64,000 bases of DNA from JAILLW01 sp045629045 (GCA_045629045.1 JAZQQM010000003.1:3463-67462), one strand, 5' to 3'. Counted from the first letter of the stretch, positions 15,645 through 25,331 are shown. Notes: a model not told the origin generated them from the letters alone. Translations and numbers: made by a program.

Positions 15645-16526
15645 ATGAATGAAAAAGGCAATAAAAGAGACCGTAAGGCTGATTTTAAATCAACACTTTT
15701 CCTGGTACCTTCGCTAATCGGGGTGGCGGTTTTTTTTGTAGTTCCTTTTCTTATAGTTATCTATTATTCAATGATTGACAATCCCGTAAATATGGAGTTT
15801 GTTTTCTTTCAGAATTACGCTATGGTGTTTAAGAATCTTGCTTTTCGAAAAGCAGCCGAGAACACTATTATTTTTTCACTTGTTTCGGTGCCTCTGGCAG
15901 TGCTTCTTTCATTGGGACTGGCCATGCTTCTGGAACTTAAACTTCCCTTCAAAAGTCAGTTACGAAGCTTCTTTTTAAGTCCTCTTATGGTTCCCACAGC
16001 TTCCATTGTTTTGATTTGGCAGGTTCTGTTTCATAATAACGGTACGATGAATTCCATACTTGCTTTTTTCGGTCATGGGAAGATTGACTGGCTTAATTCC
16101 AATTATGCCCAGGTCGTTATTGTGGTTTTGTTTTTGTGGAAGAATCTTGGATACAATATGATTTTGTTTATGGCAGCTCTCTCCAGCGTGCCCGAGTCAC
16201 TTCTTGAAGCGGCTTCTCTTGAAGATGCCAACGGATGGCAGATATTCTGGAATGTTAAGTTCAGGTATCTTACTTCAACCATGCTTTTTGTAACGATTAT
16301 ATCTTTGGTTAACTCCTTTAAGGTATTCCGTGAGGTATATCTTCTTAAAGGTGATTATCCCTTCGAAACCATGTATATGCTTCAGCATTTTATGAATAAC
16401 ACCTTTAAGTCTCTTGATTATCAGAAAATGTCCGCAGCGGCTATGATTATGGCCATTGCCATGGTTATTATTATCGGTATTATGTTTGTGGCAGAAGGAA
16501 GAATAGGAAAGGACTTGGAAGAGTGA
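15645..16526 (+). CDS. Sugar-type ABC transporter permease 1 (MalF/UgpA family)
   Basis: About 293 residues, six membrane helices. After FKSTLFLVPSLIGVAVFFVVPF (first helix) the protein follows the carbohydrate-uptake type 1 permease pattern, with the ATPase-contacting EAA loop at EAASLEDANGWQIFWNVKF. The start is uncertain: ATG 15645 follows GGGG at 15630-15633, but an in-frame ATG at 15612 could add 11 residues. The stop overlaps the GTG start of the next permease. No ATPase gene is near, so the pair probably uses a shared ATPase (MsmX/UgpC type) encoded elsewhere. It heads a five-gene operon. Confidence 0.88.
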   Translation: MNEKGNKRDRKADFKSTLFLVPSLIGVAVFFVVPFLIVIYYSMIDNPVNMEFVFFQNYAMVFKNLAFRKAAENTIIFSLVSVPLAVLLSLGLAMLLELKLPFKSQLRSFFLSPLMVPTASIVLIWQVLFHNNGTMNSILAFFGHGKIDWLNSNYAQVVIVVLFLWKNLGYNMILFMAALSSVPESLLEAASLEDANGWQIFWNVKFRYLTSTMLFVTIISLVNSFKVFREVYLLKGDYPFETMYMLQHFMNNTFKSLDYQKMSAAAMIMAIAMVIIIGIMFVAEGRIGKDLEE

Positions 16527-17473
16527 TTAAAGATAAACTGTCCCAAACTGAATATGAAGCCTTCGCTGCAAAGCGTAGAAAGAATAGAAGGAATCGCAAA
16601 AGCGCAGCTAAGACGGCTATGGTTACTTTGCTTCTTACTGTTTTTGCATTGATTTTTCTTATGCCTATTGTGCTTACCATTACCAATTCTTTTATGGCTA
16701 AGAGTGAGATTTCGGCTAACTACGGTTCTGTTTTTACCAGCTCGGTAAATAAGAAAAATACATTGGTATCAAAAGACGTTACCCTAAAATTTATACCGGA
16801 TGAGTTTTCTTTTTCACAATATAATTCGGTGTTGTTTAAGAGCCCGGAGTATCTGTACAAATTCTGGAATTCCGTTAAGCTTACGGTTCCCATTGTGATA
16901 TTCCAGACCCTGGTTTCCATATGGGCAGCCTACGGATTATCAAGATACCGACGAAGATGGAAAGAAATAGTGTTTTTTATTTATATAATACTGATGCTTA
17001 TGCCTTATCAGGTTACACTGGTTCCCAACTACCTGGTGGCAGACAAACTCGGAATTATAGACAGTTACTGGTCAATATGGCTTCCCGGTATTTTTTCGCC
17101 CTTTGCGGTGTTTATGCTGACGAAGTTTATAAGACGAATTCCTCAGAGCATTATAGAAGCCGCCGAGATTGACGGCTGCAACGAATGGAAGATTTTCTGG
17201 AAGGTTGCGTTTCCCTTAAGTAAGGGTTCGATGGCTTCCATAGCAATACTGATTTTTATTGATTATTGGAATATGGTGGAACAGCCGATTATTCTTCTCC
17301 CTACACAGGATTATCATCCTTTAAGTGTATTTTTGTCGAAGATTAATACAGGAGAGATAGGACTGGCATTTGCCATTGCCACAATATATATGTTTTTGCC
17401 CTTGTTCGTATTTTTGTACGGAGAGGAATACCTTATTGACGGTATTTCGTACCAGGGCGGAGTTAAAGGTTAA
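16523..17473 (+). CDS. Sugar-type ABC transporter permease 2 (MalG/UgpE family)
   Basis: A 316-residue inner-membrane permease. It has a basic N-terminus (RRKNRRNRKSAAKT), a first helix at MVTLLLTVFALIFLMPIVL, and the EAA loop EAAEIDGCNEWKIFWKVAF. It should pair with the preceding permease to form the channel. GTG start at 16523 overlaps the previous stop (GTGA). A large extracytoplasmic loop follows the first helix (about residues 50-110), longer than in MalG. Substrate unknown. Confidence 0.9.
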   Translation: MIKDKLSQTEYEAFAAKRRKNRRNRKSAAKTAMVTLLLTVFALIFLMPIVLTITNSFMAKSEISANYGSVFTSSVNKKNTLVSKDVTLKFIPDEFSFSQYNSVLFKSPEYLYKFWNSVKLTVPIVIFQTLVSIWAAYGLSRYRRRWKEIVFFIYIILMLMPYQVTLVPNYLVADKLGIIDSYWSIWLPGIFSPFAVFMLTKFIRRIPQSIIEAAEIDGCNEWKIFWKVAFPLSKGSMASIAILIFIDYWNMVEQPIILLPTQDYHPLSVFLSKINTGEIGLAFAIATIYMFLPLFVFLYGEEYLIDGISYQGGVKG

Positions 17474-17493
17474 GATTTCGGAGGACGACAGTA

Positions 17494-19404
17494 ATGAATG
17501 AGAAAAATAAGAAGGAATGGATTAAGAATATTGCCATTATCTTTTTGGCGATAATGTTACTTTTAACATTATTCTCAAATACCATAATGAATTATTCCCT
17601 TCCAAAGGTATCAACTACCTATGTGGGAAAGGGTTCCATAACCGAGCAGGTAAGGGGCACAAGCAATATTGAAACCGGTGATCCATTCGTAATGAAGGCT
17701 GAGGAAACCAGAAAAATAGATGCAGTTCATGTATCTAAAGGCGACCACGTTGAAGTGGGTGATCCCATATATGATCTTTCGGATATAGAATCCGAAGAAC
17801 TGTCTAAGGCCGAAAGCGATCTGGCAACAGCGGAACTTGAGTATTATAAAGCACTTCTGACAACCGATGTTACGGCAGGAGTTGCAGCATCCGTTAACAA
17901 AAACGGAGCGTCTTCCTTTGATTACTACGTTAAACAGATCAGTGATGTGCAGGCCAGAATTAAAGCCTGCGAGGAACTGCTTGATGAAAAGAAACAGATG
18001 GTTGAAAATCTGGAACTTGGAAAGATGCAGGATGCTGTAAGACAGACCACAGATAAGCTTGCGGCCAATCTTGAGGTGGTACTGGCAACTGATGACCAGA
18101 CCGTAAAGAATAATGAATTTACTAAATGGAAATTGGACACTGTTGCGGAACTTGACAGAGAAATCGCTGAGTTAAATGAGCAGATTAGTGCCGTAAATGC
18201 AGCCCCTGCCTCTGAACTTGGCGCAATCAAGACGGAACTTAAGGCTATCGGAAGAGGTATTGCTGCAAGCAGTGGAAGTCCCTATGACGAATCTACAGTT
18301 GATAATGCGGCTACCCTGGAGGCTTTAAATGGGATTTACAATAGCTATTTGCCGAGTATAAGTAATAACGGCAATATTACTACCGAATACCAATACCTTA
18401 ACAACTCCTACAATGCCGCAGTTCAAAAATATAAAGAAAAAGAAAATAACCGTGTAAATGTTGATGCCTTAAAGGAAGCGGTTAGGGAGAAACAGGAGTT
18501 AAAGACAGAAATCACTAATTTGCAGACAACGGATTCCGATGCCTGCAGGCAGGCTTTGGAGCGTCTTAGAAATGCCGAGCAGTATGTCAAAGAAATAACT
18601 GCACAGGATGCCAAGGTTAATGCTCAGTATGATGCAGCTGTTAAATATGCTAACGAAGATTATGACAGAGTAAACAGAGAACTGACCGAACTTAAAGCGG
18701 AGGCCAAGAATCTTACAACAGATATTTCCCATGCTCTTGATGCTGATAAGTTAAGCAATGATATTCAGCGTAAAAAGGATGAAATCGAAAGACTAAAGGC
18801 TAAGTCTACGGGAACACAGGTAACTGCTCCTGTTGCCGGAACGATTCAGTCTGTGGATTATACTGCAGGACAGAGCATCGAAAACGGCAAAGATATGTGT
18901 TCGATTGTTCCTGACGGAATGGCTATGACCCTTAAGATTTCCGTTAAGAATGAAGATGCCAAGAAGGTTAAGGTTGGTGAATTCGCCCAGCTTGATAATT
19001 CCTGGATTGCATCCGATGCCGTAATAACGCTTACCAATATTTCGGATGATACCGATAACCCGGGCAGGAATTCAATTCTTAAATTCAGCGTCGAAAGCGA
19101 AGAACTTAAACCCGGACAGTCATTAACGGTTAATATGGCTTCCGTTACCAAGGAATGTGACACGGTGGTACCTATTTCGGCAATACACCATGATAATTCC
19201 GGAGATTTCGTATATGTTATTGAAACCAGAAATTCACCTTTAGGCAACAAGTATTATGCCAATAAGGTTTCCGTTAATAAGATAATGAGTGACGATAATT
19301 ATGCCGGTGTAACAGGATTAACATCGGGAACTTATATTATTACCAAATCGGACAGAAATGTTGAGGCCGGCAAACAGGTCAGACTTAATGAGGATGCGGA
19401 ATAG
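17494..19404 (+). CDS. HlyD/RND-type membrane fusion protein with long coiled coil
   Basis: A 636-residue protein. One N-terminal membrane helix (IKNIAIIFLAIMLLLTLF) anchors it outside. The lipoyl/beta-barrel parts flank a long helical hairpin: VSKGDHVEVGDPIYDLSD at about residues 79-96 and TGTQVTAPVAGTIQSVDYTAG at about residues 442-462. Coiled-coil segments fill residues 105-440. A C-terminal membrane-proximal domain (VVPISAIHHD) follows. Such adaptors normally bridge an exporter to the envelope; here it sits between import-type permeases and a MacB-like protein. GGAGG at 17480-17484 supports the start. Confidence 0.85.
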   Translation: MNEKNKKEWIKNIAIIFLAIMLLLTLFSNTIMNYSLPKVSTTYVGKGSITEQVRGTSNIETGDPFVMKAEETRKIDAVHVSKGDHVEVGDPIYDLSDIESEELSKAESDLATAELEYYKALLTTDVTAGVAASVNKNGASSFDYYVKQISDVQARIKACEELLDEKKQMVENLELGKMQDAVRQTTDKLAANLEVVLATDDQTVKNNEFTKWKLDTVAELDREIAELNEQISAVNAAPASELGAIKTELKAIGRGIAASSGSPYDESTVDNAATLEALNGIYNSYLPSISNNGNITTEYQYLNNSYNAAVQKYKEKENNRVNVDALKEAVREKQELKTEITNLQTTDSDACRQALERLRNAEQYVKEITAQDAKVNAQYDAAVKYANEDYDRVNRELTELKAEAKNLTTDISHALDADKLSNDIQRKKDEIERLKAKSTGTQVTAPVAGTIQSVDYTAGQSIENGKDMCSIVPDGMAMTLKISVKNEDAKKVKVGEFAQLDNSWIASDAVITLTNISDDTDNPGRNSILKFSVESEELKPGQSLTVNMASVTKECDTVVPISAIHHDNSGDFVYVIETRNSPLGNKYYANKVSVNKIMSDDNYAGVTGLTSGTYIITKSDRNVEAGKQVRLNEDAE

Positions 19405-19406
19405 TT

Positions 19407-20543
19407 ATGAAATTTATTTCTTATGTCAAAAGTATAAATAAGAAGACCCGTATCGGAATTATTGTTTTTGCAGCATGCCTGATTTCCTTTGTGATTCTGA
19501 CTTTAATTTGTGCCAAAAGGGTTAACGAATTTGGCGAGCAGCATATTGCAGATCAGTGGAATCCCCAGGGAAACGGCGGCCAGGTTACTATATTTTTGTC
19601 GGAAGATGTTAAGGCGGATATTAATGTCTTTTACCGTTTAAATCAGCTGATATCAGATGATTATGCATTATCCAATCCTGCCGCATTTACTACCCAAACC
19701 GATGAAATGTTTCCGGGACCTTTTACCTCTGCATACAGTGCCGAAGGTACCGTAACTATTTCGACAGATGACGGAATTAATTCCGATAATTTCAGAGCCA
19801 TAGGAATAGGCGGAGATTTCTTCTTTTTTCATCCTGTGGATATGGCCGTGGGCAGATATCTTTATCCGGATGATGTCAGCAAAAACGGTATAGTCATTGA
19901 TTCATATACCGCATGGAGACTCTTCGGATCCTATGATGTTCTTGATATGCCTGTATATATAGGCAACAATGCATTTTATATCAGGGGAGTATATACGGTT
20001 GATGAGGGATATATGGCCCGTAAAACGGGAGCTGACGGCGGATTCGTTTATATGGACTATGATGCGTTAAAAGCTCTTGGAAATGTAGGCAGCATAAGCT
20101 GTATTGAATTTGCCGGAGATGATGTTTATGAAGGAAATCTTTATAACATTTTGAAGGATACGAGTAAACTCGGATTGCAGGAAAATACCTTTGAAACTGT
20201 TAATAATACATCAAGATTCGGAATTGCCAATTTGTGGAAGGTTTTTAATTCCCAGACTGACAGAGTAATGCGCTTTAACAGGATAGTCTATCCCTACTGG
20301 GAAAATAAAGCCAGAGCTTATGAAAATATATTATCGACAATGTTGATCATAAGAGCAGTTCTTCTGACAGTAGCCATTGTTTGGCTGATTGTATTTATAG
20401 CACTTAAATATGCCCGCAGAACATGGAGCATAAAAACAATAACAGACAAGCTTGAAGATATAGCCGAAGAAATCAGATTAAAAATGCAAAAGGAAAATCA
20501 GGGTGAAGAGGTTTCTGAAGATACACAAGAACAGAATATGTAG
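19407..20543 (+). CDS. MacB-like periplasmic-core-domain membrane protein
   Basis: A 378-residue protein with one N-terminal helix (GIIVFAACLISFVILTLIC) and one C-terminal helix (MLIIRAVLLTVAIVWLIVFIALKY). The extracytoplasmic part between them reads like the MacB periplasmic core domain, with segments such as FRAIGIGGDFFFFHPVDMAVGRYL and GIVIDSYTAWRLFGSYDVLD. It lacks the extra C-terminal helices of a full FtsX/MacB permease. It begins 2 bp after the adaptor gene stop, and its tail overlaps the next gene by 41 bp. It may form a mechanotransmission complex with the adaptor; this is inference. Confidence 0.7.
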   Translation: MKFISYVKSINKKTRIGIIVFAACLISFVILTLICAKRVNEFGEQHIADQWNPQGNGGQVTIFLSEDVKADINVFYRLNQLISDDYALSNPAAFTTQTDEMFPGPFTSAYSAEGTVTISTDDGINSDNFRAIGIGGDFFFFHPVDMAVGRYLYPDDVSKNGIVIDSYTAWRLFGSYDVLDMPVYIGNNAFYIRGVYTVDEGYMARKTGADGGFVYMDYDALKALGNVGSISCIEFAGDDVYEGNLYNILKDTSKLGLQENTFETVNNTSRFGIANLWKVFNSQTDRVMRFNRIVYPYWENKARAYENILSTMLIIRAVLLTVAIVWLIVFIALKYARRTWSIKTITDKLEDIAEEIRLKMQKENQGEEVSEDTQEQNM

Positions 20544-22869
20544 TGCCTTTGTTATTGCTCTTATGGCAGTCGGTGTTTTCGGCTGCGGCAAAAAGGCTCA
20601 GGAGGATACCAGAAATTTCGTTTTTAGCATGGAGGATATGCAGCTTGAAGACGGGATTACCTCTGCTTCGGGATTTAAACTCGTAAAAACCAGTGATGAA
20701 ATTGTTTTTTACGGAACCACGAATCAGATGGGAGAGAATGTGGCTCACTTCGTTTATTATGATAAAAACGGTGAAGTGGCCTTATATTATACGGTTTCTC
20801 TGGGTCCTGACAACATGGATAAGGTATGCGTAACCGAAGAAGGGGATGTTTATGCCCTTTTGTGGACCAAGGACAGAGAAAATGTTCCTGCAGATGACAC
20901 CATGGAAGATGGAATGATGGGGGAAGGTTTTGCCGGACCTGAAGAAAGAACTGCCGAAAACGGATATTATTTTGAACTTGCCAAGATTGATAAAAACGGT
21001 GAAATTGTGGTTGATAAGAATGTCCGTGATGACGAACCTGTTGCTGCACTTGAGTCATTAAATGATGAATATTCCGTGCAAAATTTCGTATGTGACACAG
21101 AGCATATCTTTATACAGACATCAGACAGCATTATTGCCTATGATTATGATCTTAATTGTCTTAATGTTCTGCCCTCACAGGTTATTGATAAGAACCTTAA
21201 TTATGCCAGTTATTTTAATTCAAAGTCCGGAGATTTATATGCCATGTATACGGACAGCCAGTACAATGTTGTGGTTGGCAAAGTCGATTTGATTACGGGA
21301 ACCGTTGATAAGGGTGAGAAAATTCCCGGAGCAAAGTACTGGGCAACCATATCAACCGGTGTGGCAAAGGATTTCCTGTACTGTAATAACGGATGTCTTT
21401 TTGAATTTAATGTAGGAGATGTGGAGCTTACCAAGGTAATGGATTTTACGGCTTCGGGAGTTCCTACGGATAATATATACTGCGCGGCGGGCTTTGATGA
21501 GCAGCATTTTATAGCAAGCTATCGCTCGATAAATGACGGTTCAACCTGCATCGGTAATTTCTGTAAGGTAAATCCCGAAGATGTCCGCGAGAAGACCATA
21601 ATCGATCTTGCTGTAATGGACGATAATGAAATCGTTCGCAGGGCGGTATACACTTTTAACCAGAATAATCCTGATTACAGTATCAGAATTCTTAATTATC
21701 AGGCTATGTATTCCGACGGTAACGGAGATTTGTCAGCGGCAATAAGTAAGCTGAATACCGATATTGTTTCCGGAAATATGCCGGATATTTTGCTGGTTGG
21801 TTATTCGATTCCCATAAACACTTATATAAGTAAAAATCTTATTGAAGACTTAAATCCCTATATTGATGCCGATCCGGAGTTCAAACGTGGGGACTTTAAC
21901 GAGCATATTCTTGATGTCTTTTCAAAGGACGGAAAATTGTATTCACTGGTGCCTGTGTATTCGGTAAATACGGTTATGGCTAAAAAGTCGGTTGTGGGTG
22001 ATTCCTTCAGTTGGAGTATTGACGATGCCATGAGCATATTCAATAACGTGGGAGCCAACCAGTTTTTCGTATGGAAGAATCAGGAAGATATTATTCGCTC
22101 ATGTATTCAGATGAGCGGCGGCAGATTCGTTGACGTGGAAAAGGCAGAATGTAATTTTAATTCCGATGAATTTAAGAAGGTGCTTGAATTTACCAAGAAC
22201 TGTATTCCTTCCGGGGATATGGATTATGATTTTATGGTTAAGCAGATGGGAGATTCGGAGAACTGGTTCAGAAATAATAAAGTAATATGCCAGATAGGAA
22301 GCGTTTCGGATTTGGTAAATTATGCGTATACACGGAGCGCTACGTTTGGTGATACTGTTGCCTGTATAGGTTTTCCCTGCGACGGAGGAGAGCCGGGAAG
22401 TTCGATTAATCCCATACTCAATTTCTGTATATCGTCAAAATCCGATAATAAAGAATTATGCTGGAAGTTCCTTAGGTATTTCCTATCCGATGAATTCCAG
22501 AATGACAGTGAAATGAGTGGCTACGGCTTTCCCCTTAAAGAAAGCGCATTTGAAGAAAAGTTAAAGAAGGGCCAGGACCCTAACTGCATGGGCTTTTCGT
22601 GGAGAGACGAGGAGGGAAATGAAATATTCTATCCCATGAATTACTGGATTAACGGAGAAGAAAGAGAGCTTGAGCCTCTGACCGATGAGGAAATAAATGA
22701 TATCAGAAGACTGATAAATGCTGTTAATAAAAACGGCGAGGTTGATGAAAAGATTATTTCGATTATTCTTGAAGAAGCTAAAGAATACTACGAAGATAAT
22801 GCCACTATTGATGATGTATGTAAGAGGATTCAGTCGAGGGCACAAATATATATTTATGAATGCCAGTAA
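20503..22869 (+). CDS. Extracellular solute-binding lipoprotein with N-terminal propeller-like region
   Basis: A 788-residue lipoprotein. GTG start at 20503 lies inside the previous gene; the signal peptide ends in lipobox VFGC near residue 28. Residues 30-370 are beta-rich with repeated strands of propeller type. Residues 380-788 look like a family 1 solute-binding protein (RRAVYTFNQNNPDYSIRILN, then LNTDIVSGNMPDILLV, ending with KFLRYFLSDEFQ). It probably delivers a ligand to the two permeases of the operon. The N-terminal domain is an unusual addition and may sense or hold a second partner. No signal identifies the ligand. Confidence 0.82.
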   Translation: MKRFLKIHKNRICSAFVIALMAVGVFGCGKKAQEDTRNFVFSMEDMQLEDGITSASGFKLVKTSDEIVFYGTTNQMGENVAHFVYYDKNGEVALYYTVSLGPDNMDKVCVTEEGDVYALLWTKDRENVPADDTMEDGMMGEGFAGPEERTAENGYYFELAKIDKNGEIVVDKNVRDDEPVAALESLNDEYSVQNFVCDTEHIFIQTSDSIIAYDYDLNCLNVLPSQVIDKNLNYASYFNSKSGDLYAMYTDSQYNVVVGKVDLITGTVDKGEKIPGAKYWATISTGVAKDFLYCNNGCLFEFNVGDVELTKVMDFTASGVPTDNIYCAAGFDEQHFIASYRSINDGSTCIGNFCKVNPEDVREKTIIDLAVMDDNEIVRRAVYTFNQNNPDYSIRILNYQAMYSDGNGDLSAAISKLNTDIVSGNMPDILLVGYSIPINTYISKNLIEDLNPYIDADPEFKRGDFNEHILDVFSKDGKLYSLVPVYSVNTVMAKKSVVGDSFSWSIDDAMSIFNNVGANQFFVWKNQEDIIRSCIQMSGGRFVDVEKAECNFNSDEFKKVLEFTKNCIPSGDMDYDFMVKQMGDSENWFRNNKVICQIGSVSDLVNYAYTRSATFGDTVACIGFPCDGGEPGSSINPILNFCISSKSDNKELCWKFLRYFLSDEFQNDSEMSGYGFPLKESAFEEKLKKGQDPNCMGFSWRDEEGNEIFYPMNYWINGEERELEPLTDEEINDIRRLINAVNKNGEVDEKIISIILEEAKEYYEDNATIDDVCKRIQSRAQIYIYECQ

Positions 22870-22964
22870 AATGCCGGATATCTTGAAAGAATTCTGAATG
22901 CTTTGCTGACCTTGAATTTCTTTGAAGCAGAAGATGGAGAATAGTACTTTCTTCTGTATTTATA

Positions 22965-22993
22965 TTGACTTTAATCGGTACTAAAGGCATAAT
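22965..22993 (+). promoter_or_regulatory. Sigma-A type promoter
   Basis: TTGACT (22965-22970), 17 bp, CATAAT (22988-22993). It precedes the small gene at 23058. Confidence 0.6.
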
Positions 22994-23057
22994 TATAGTT
23001 GTGTAAAACATATTGATTGCTACGTGCGACCTAAGATTGGTAAAAGGGGGCGAGGGT

Positions 23058-23324
23058 ATGGCAGACGAGCATTTTTGGGATAACGGTGTAAGCAGTATTT
23101 CCACTGAGGAGAATTGCAAACTTGTTTTTGAAACAATCAAAGGAGAAAAGAAAACTACTCCGATGATGACCATAGATAAAACATTAAAACTTATGGACGT
23201 ATTAAAGAACGGACGTCAGACAGTAAGCTGTGAAGCAATAAAAGTCGTTGACGGCGAAGAACAGTCCATACAGTCATTCAAGCTTAATGTTATCGAAGTA
23301 GATGGTGAAAAAATAATAATCTGA
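23058..23324 (+). CDS. Hypothetical 88-residue protein
   Basis: ATG at 23058 follows GGGGGCGAGGGT; an in-frame upstream ATG at 23013 has no ribosome-binding site. The product is a small soluble mixed alpha/beta protein (MADEHFWDNGVSSISTEENCK...), with paired C-terminal strands (IQSFKLNVIEVDGEKIII). No signal peptide and no recognisable catalytic motif. It is a single-gene unit with its own promoter and terminator. Function unknown. Confidence 0.7.
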   Translation: MADEHFWDNGVSSISTEENCKLVFETIKGEKKTTPMMTIDKTLKLMDVLKNGRQTVSCEAIKVVDGEEQSIQSFKLNVIEVDGEKIII

Positions 23325-23330
23325 TTTAGA

Positions 23331-23363
23331 GGGGAATTATTAATCGATAATTCCCCTTTTTTT
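23331..23363 (+). terminator. Rho-independent terminator
   Basis: GGGGAATTAT (23331-23340) pairs with ATAATTCCCC (23347-23356) and is followed by seven T. It lies over the end of a reverse-strand LuxR-type remnant. Confidence 0.88.
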
Positions 23364-23414
23364 GGCTTCCGTAATGGCAGCGTAACGGCTGTTTACGCCA
23401 AGCTTTCGATAATT
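23340..23414 (-). pseudogene. Remnant of a LuxR-type HTH C-terminus
   Basis: Read on the minus strand, the bases right after the stop of the next gene encode NYRKLGVNSRYAAITEAKKR and then GIID and a stop. This is the end of a LuxR-type helix-turn-helix (K-L-G-V-x-S-R and A-x-x-x-A-K). It is in frame with the preceding gene but separated from it by TAA (23415-23417). The rest of the HTH is missing, so this is a relic of a lost response-regulator gene. Confidence 0.55.
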
Positions 23415-24875
23415 TTATCGGCCTTCGATATAATCGGCATGATTGTTGGTGACAGTCATTTTGTATACACCTTCGACTTTCATGGTGCCCCAATCACTGT
23501 CCTTTTCAATCTGAATTAATTTTTCAATCCATTCAACGGCGCTCATGGAGTCTTCTCTGTCATTAAACAAAGAAGGGTCATTGGGCGCCATTTTTGTGTT
23601 CTTATCAATAACAATGCTTACCCACTCATCATTTTGGTTGCGGCCGGACAGGAGAGCGATGCCACGGCTGGCAATTACGTTGTTATAGGAAGCTACTGTA
23701 AGTTCAATATCTTCGGTTTCCTGCTTTACTTCCGGATAGGTGGCATAAAGGTCCGAAATTGTTGAAACATATATACCGTTGTAGTCGGAAGAGTAGATAT
23801 CCCCGGAACCTGTGCTCCAGGCATTTATATAATCTCCGGCAAAACAGTCATAGTTAATATTACCGAATGTAACATCACCTTTTTCATCCATATCTCTGTA
23901 GTTAACCGTAAGAATTCCATTTTCGCGATAAAGGGCATAAGTTATTTCGTGGCCCTCGTCTTTAATCTGTGCTGTAAGGTCTGTTGCACTTAAGGCATCG
24001 ATATCATCTATTGCAACATAGGCACCGCCATATTCATAGATCTGGTCGGTGGGCTTGTTGTAGTAGAAATAATAGGGCTTCCACGAGTGACCGCTCATCA
24101 TATAAAATTCGCTGTCAAAGACTGTATCGTAGCAACTGTCGGTAACGGCAAAATCAATAGGGCTGATCTGTGAAATGCTGCCCAGAGCATCTATTTCGCT
24201 AAAGCCTGCTTCGTTATCATATACAGACCATACGTGTGTTACATAGTCTGTAACATATCTTTCGGAAGCGCAGGCATACTTACGCCCGTCCATTTCCATT
24301 ATGCCGTCTATGCCGCCCCAGACTCCTGTGGGAGATTCGTCAAACTCTTCAACATGTTCACCGTTGGTGAAACACATATGACCTTCATAATCACCGGAGT
24401 CACCGTATTCTTCATCGTCGTATTCTATTTTTTTGCCTACGAAGATAAATGCTTCATAGGTACCGTTATTATCAAAATCATCTACAGTTGCAGAGACGAT
24501 GTCTTCAGCAGCAATGTTGTCGCCGTTATCAATTAAGTACTGAATAAGTATGGCAGTTTCCGGATCATTTTCTTTCTTGGAACCGGAATAAATTACTTTC
24601 ATGCCTGCGACAGGATTAACTGCTGCAGAATTGTCGGCTTCATCTTTATCCTTCTTGTCTTTCTTGTCGGATTTATCCTTTTTATTCTTTTTATCTTTTT
24701 TCTTCTTGTCGGACTTAGCGGGCTTTTCTTCCTCTTCGGAAGAAACCTTCTTATTGTCATCGGCATTTTTATATTTGACAAAGTATATACCGCCGAGAGC
24801 AAGAGCCGCTATTAATGCGATTGTAAGAAAGATAATTGCGATTATTAAGGGCTTGTTTGATTTTTTGTTTTCCAT
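23415..24875 (-). CDS. Membrane-anchored protein with Lys-rich linker, unknown function
   Basis: A 486-residue protein. An N-terminal helix (PLIIAIIFLTIALIAALALGGIYF) is followed by a highly charged linker of Lys, Asp and Glu (about residues 40-85), then an extracytoplasmic globular domain of ~390 residues (MKVIYSGSKKENDPETAILIQYL...). Repeated phrases such as DDFDNNGTYEAFIFVGK suggest a beta-rich domain that may bind metal. The linker probably spans the wall. ATG 24875 is preferred to an in-frame TTG at 24884. It starts a minus-strand cluster with the next two genes. Confidence 0.75.
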   Translation of the reverse strand: MENKKSNKPLIIAIIFLTIALIAALALGGIYFVKYKNADDNKKVSSEEEEKPAKSDKKKKDKKNKKDKSDKKDKKDKDEADNSAAVNPVAGMKVIYSGSKKENDPETAILIQYLIDNGDNIAAEDIVSATVDDFDNNGTYEAFIFVGKKIEYDDEEYGDSGDYEGHMCFTNGEHVEEFDESPTGVWGGIDGIMEMDGRKYACASERYVTDYVTHVWSVYDNEAGFSEIDALGSISQISPIDFAVTDSCYDTVFDSEFYMMSGHSWKPYYFYYNKPTDQIYEYGGAYVAIDDIDALSATDLTAQIKDEGHEITYALYRENGILTVNYRDMDEKGDVTFGNINYDCFAGDYINAWSTGSGDIYSSDYNGIYVSTISDLYATYPEVKQETEDIELTVASYNNVIASRGIALLSGRNQNDEWVSIVIDKNTKMAPNDPSLFNDREDSMSAVEWIEKLIQIEKDSDWGTMKVEGVYKMTVTNNHADYIEGR

Positions 24876-24902
24876 TTTACACAAATTTCTTTTCTATAGT
24901 AT

Positions 24903-25331
24903 TTATATTGTTACTTTTTCAACAGATTTAAGTCCGCGTTCTCTTTTGAGTTCTTTAACACGTCCCTTAGTGATATTTGTTTCGATGCAGATATCCTGTC
25001 CGGCAACATTATCCTTCATAATGAAGGATCTTATTTTGTTGGTTTTATCATATATTTCCACAGCCGTAAAATCCTGAGATGTTGTATCAAAGCCCTCTGC
25101 AATTATGGCTTTGGCAGACTGTTTATCCATTTCACGGACACCTGCGCAAACAGGACATGATGCGTAATATTTGGCGCCCAGATACATGAGCGGAAGATAG
25201 TCGATGTGAAAATACTTGGTTACTTTGATAAGAGAGGGTTTGTAGGTACGAGCGCATACAGAGCATGTGGCCGGCTCCCCGAAAAATCCCTTCTTGGTAC
25301 TGATTGTTCTTTGACCGTATACGAAATACAT
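24903..25331 (-). CDS. Zinc-ribbon protein of unknown function
   Basis: A 142-residue protein with two cysteine pairs: CSVC near residue 23 and CPVC near residue 59, enough for one zinc ribbon. Between them is a hydrophobic segment (YFHIDYLPLMYLGAKYY). The C-terminal half is charged and helical (KGRVKELKRERGLKSVEKV). It may be an accessory to the membrane proteins on either side, all on the minus strand. No enzymatic motif. Confidence 0.7.
   Translation of the reverse strand: MYFVYGQRTISTKKGFFGEPATCSVCARTYKPSLIKVTKYFHIDYLPLMYLGAKYYASCPVCAGVREMDKQSAKAIIAEGFDTTSQDFTAVEIYDKTNKIRSFIMKDNVAGQDICIETNITKGRVKELKRERGLKSVEKVTI

Noticed and set aside
22870..22943. An in-frame extension after the solute-binding protein stop, ending at TAG
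   Set aside because: 24 codons with no recognised motif; chance read-through is as likely as a gene relic.
24601..25077. A plus-strand open frame of 158 codons
   Set aside because: It is the complement of the Lys/Asp-rich linker and of the start of a minus-strand gene; its Ser/Leu/Phe-rich content is a shadow.
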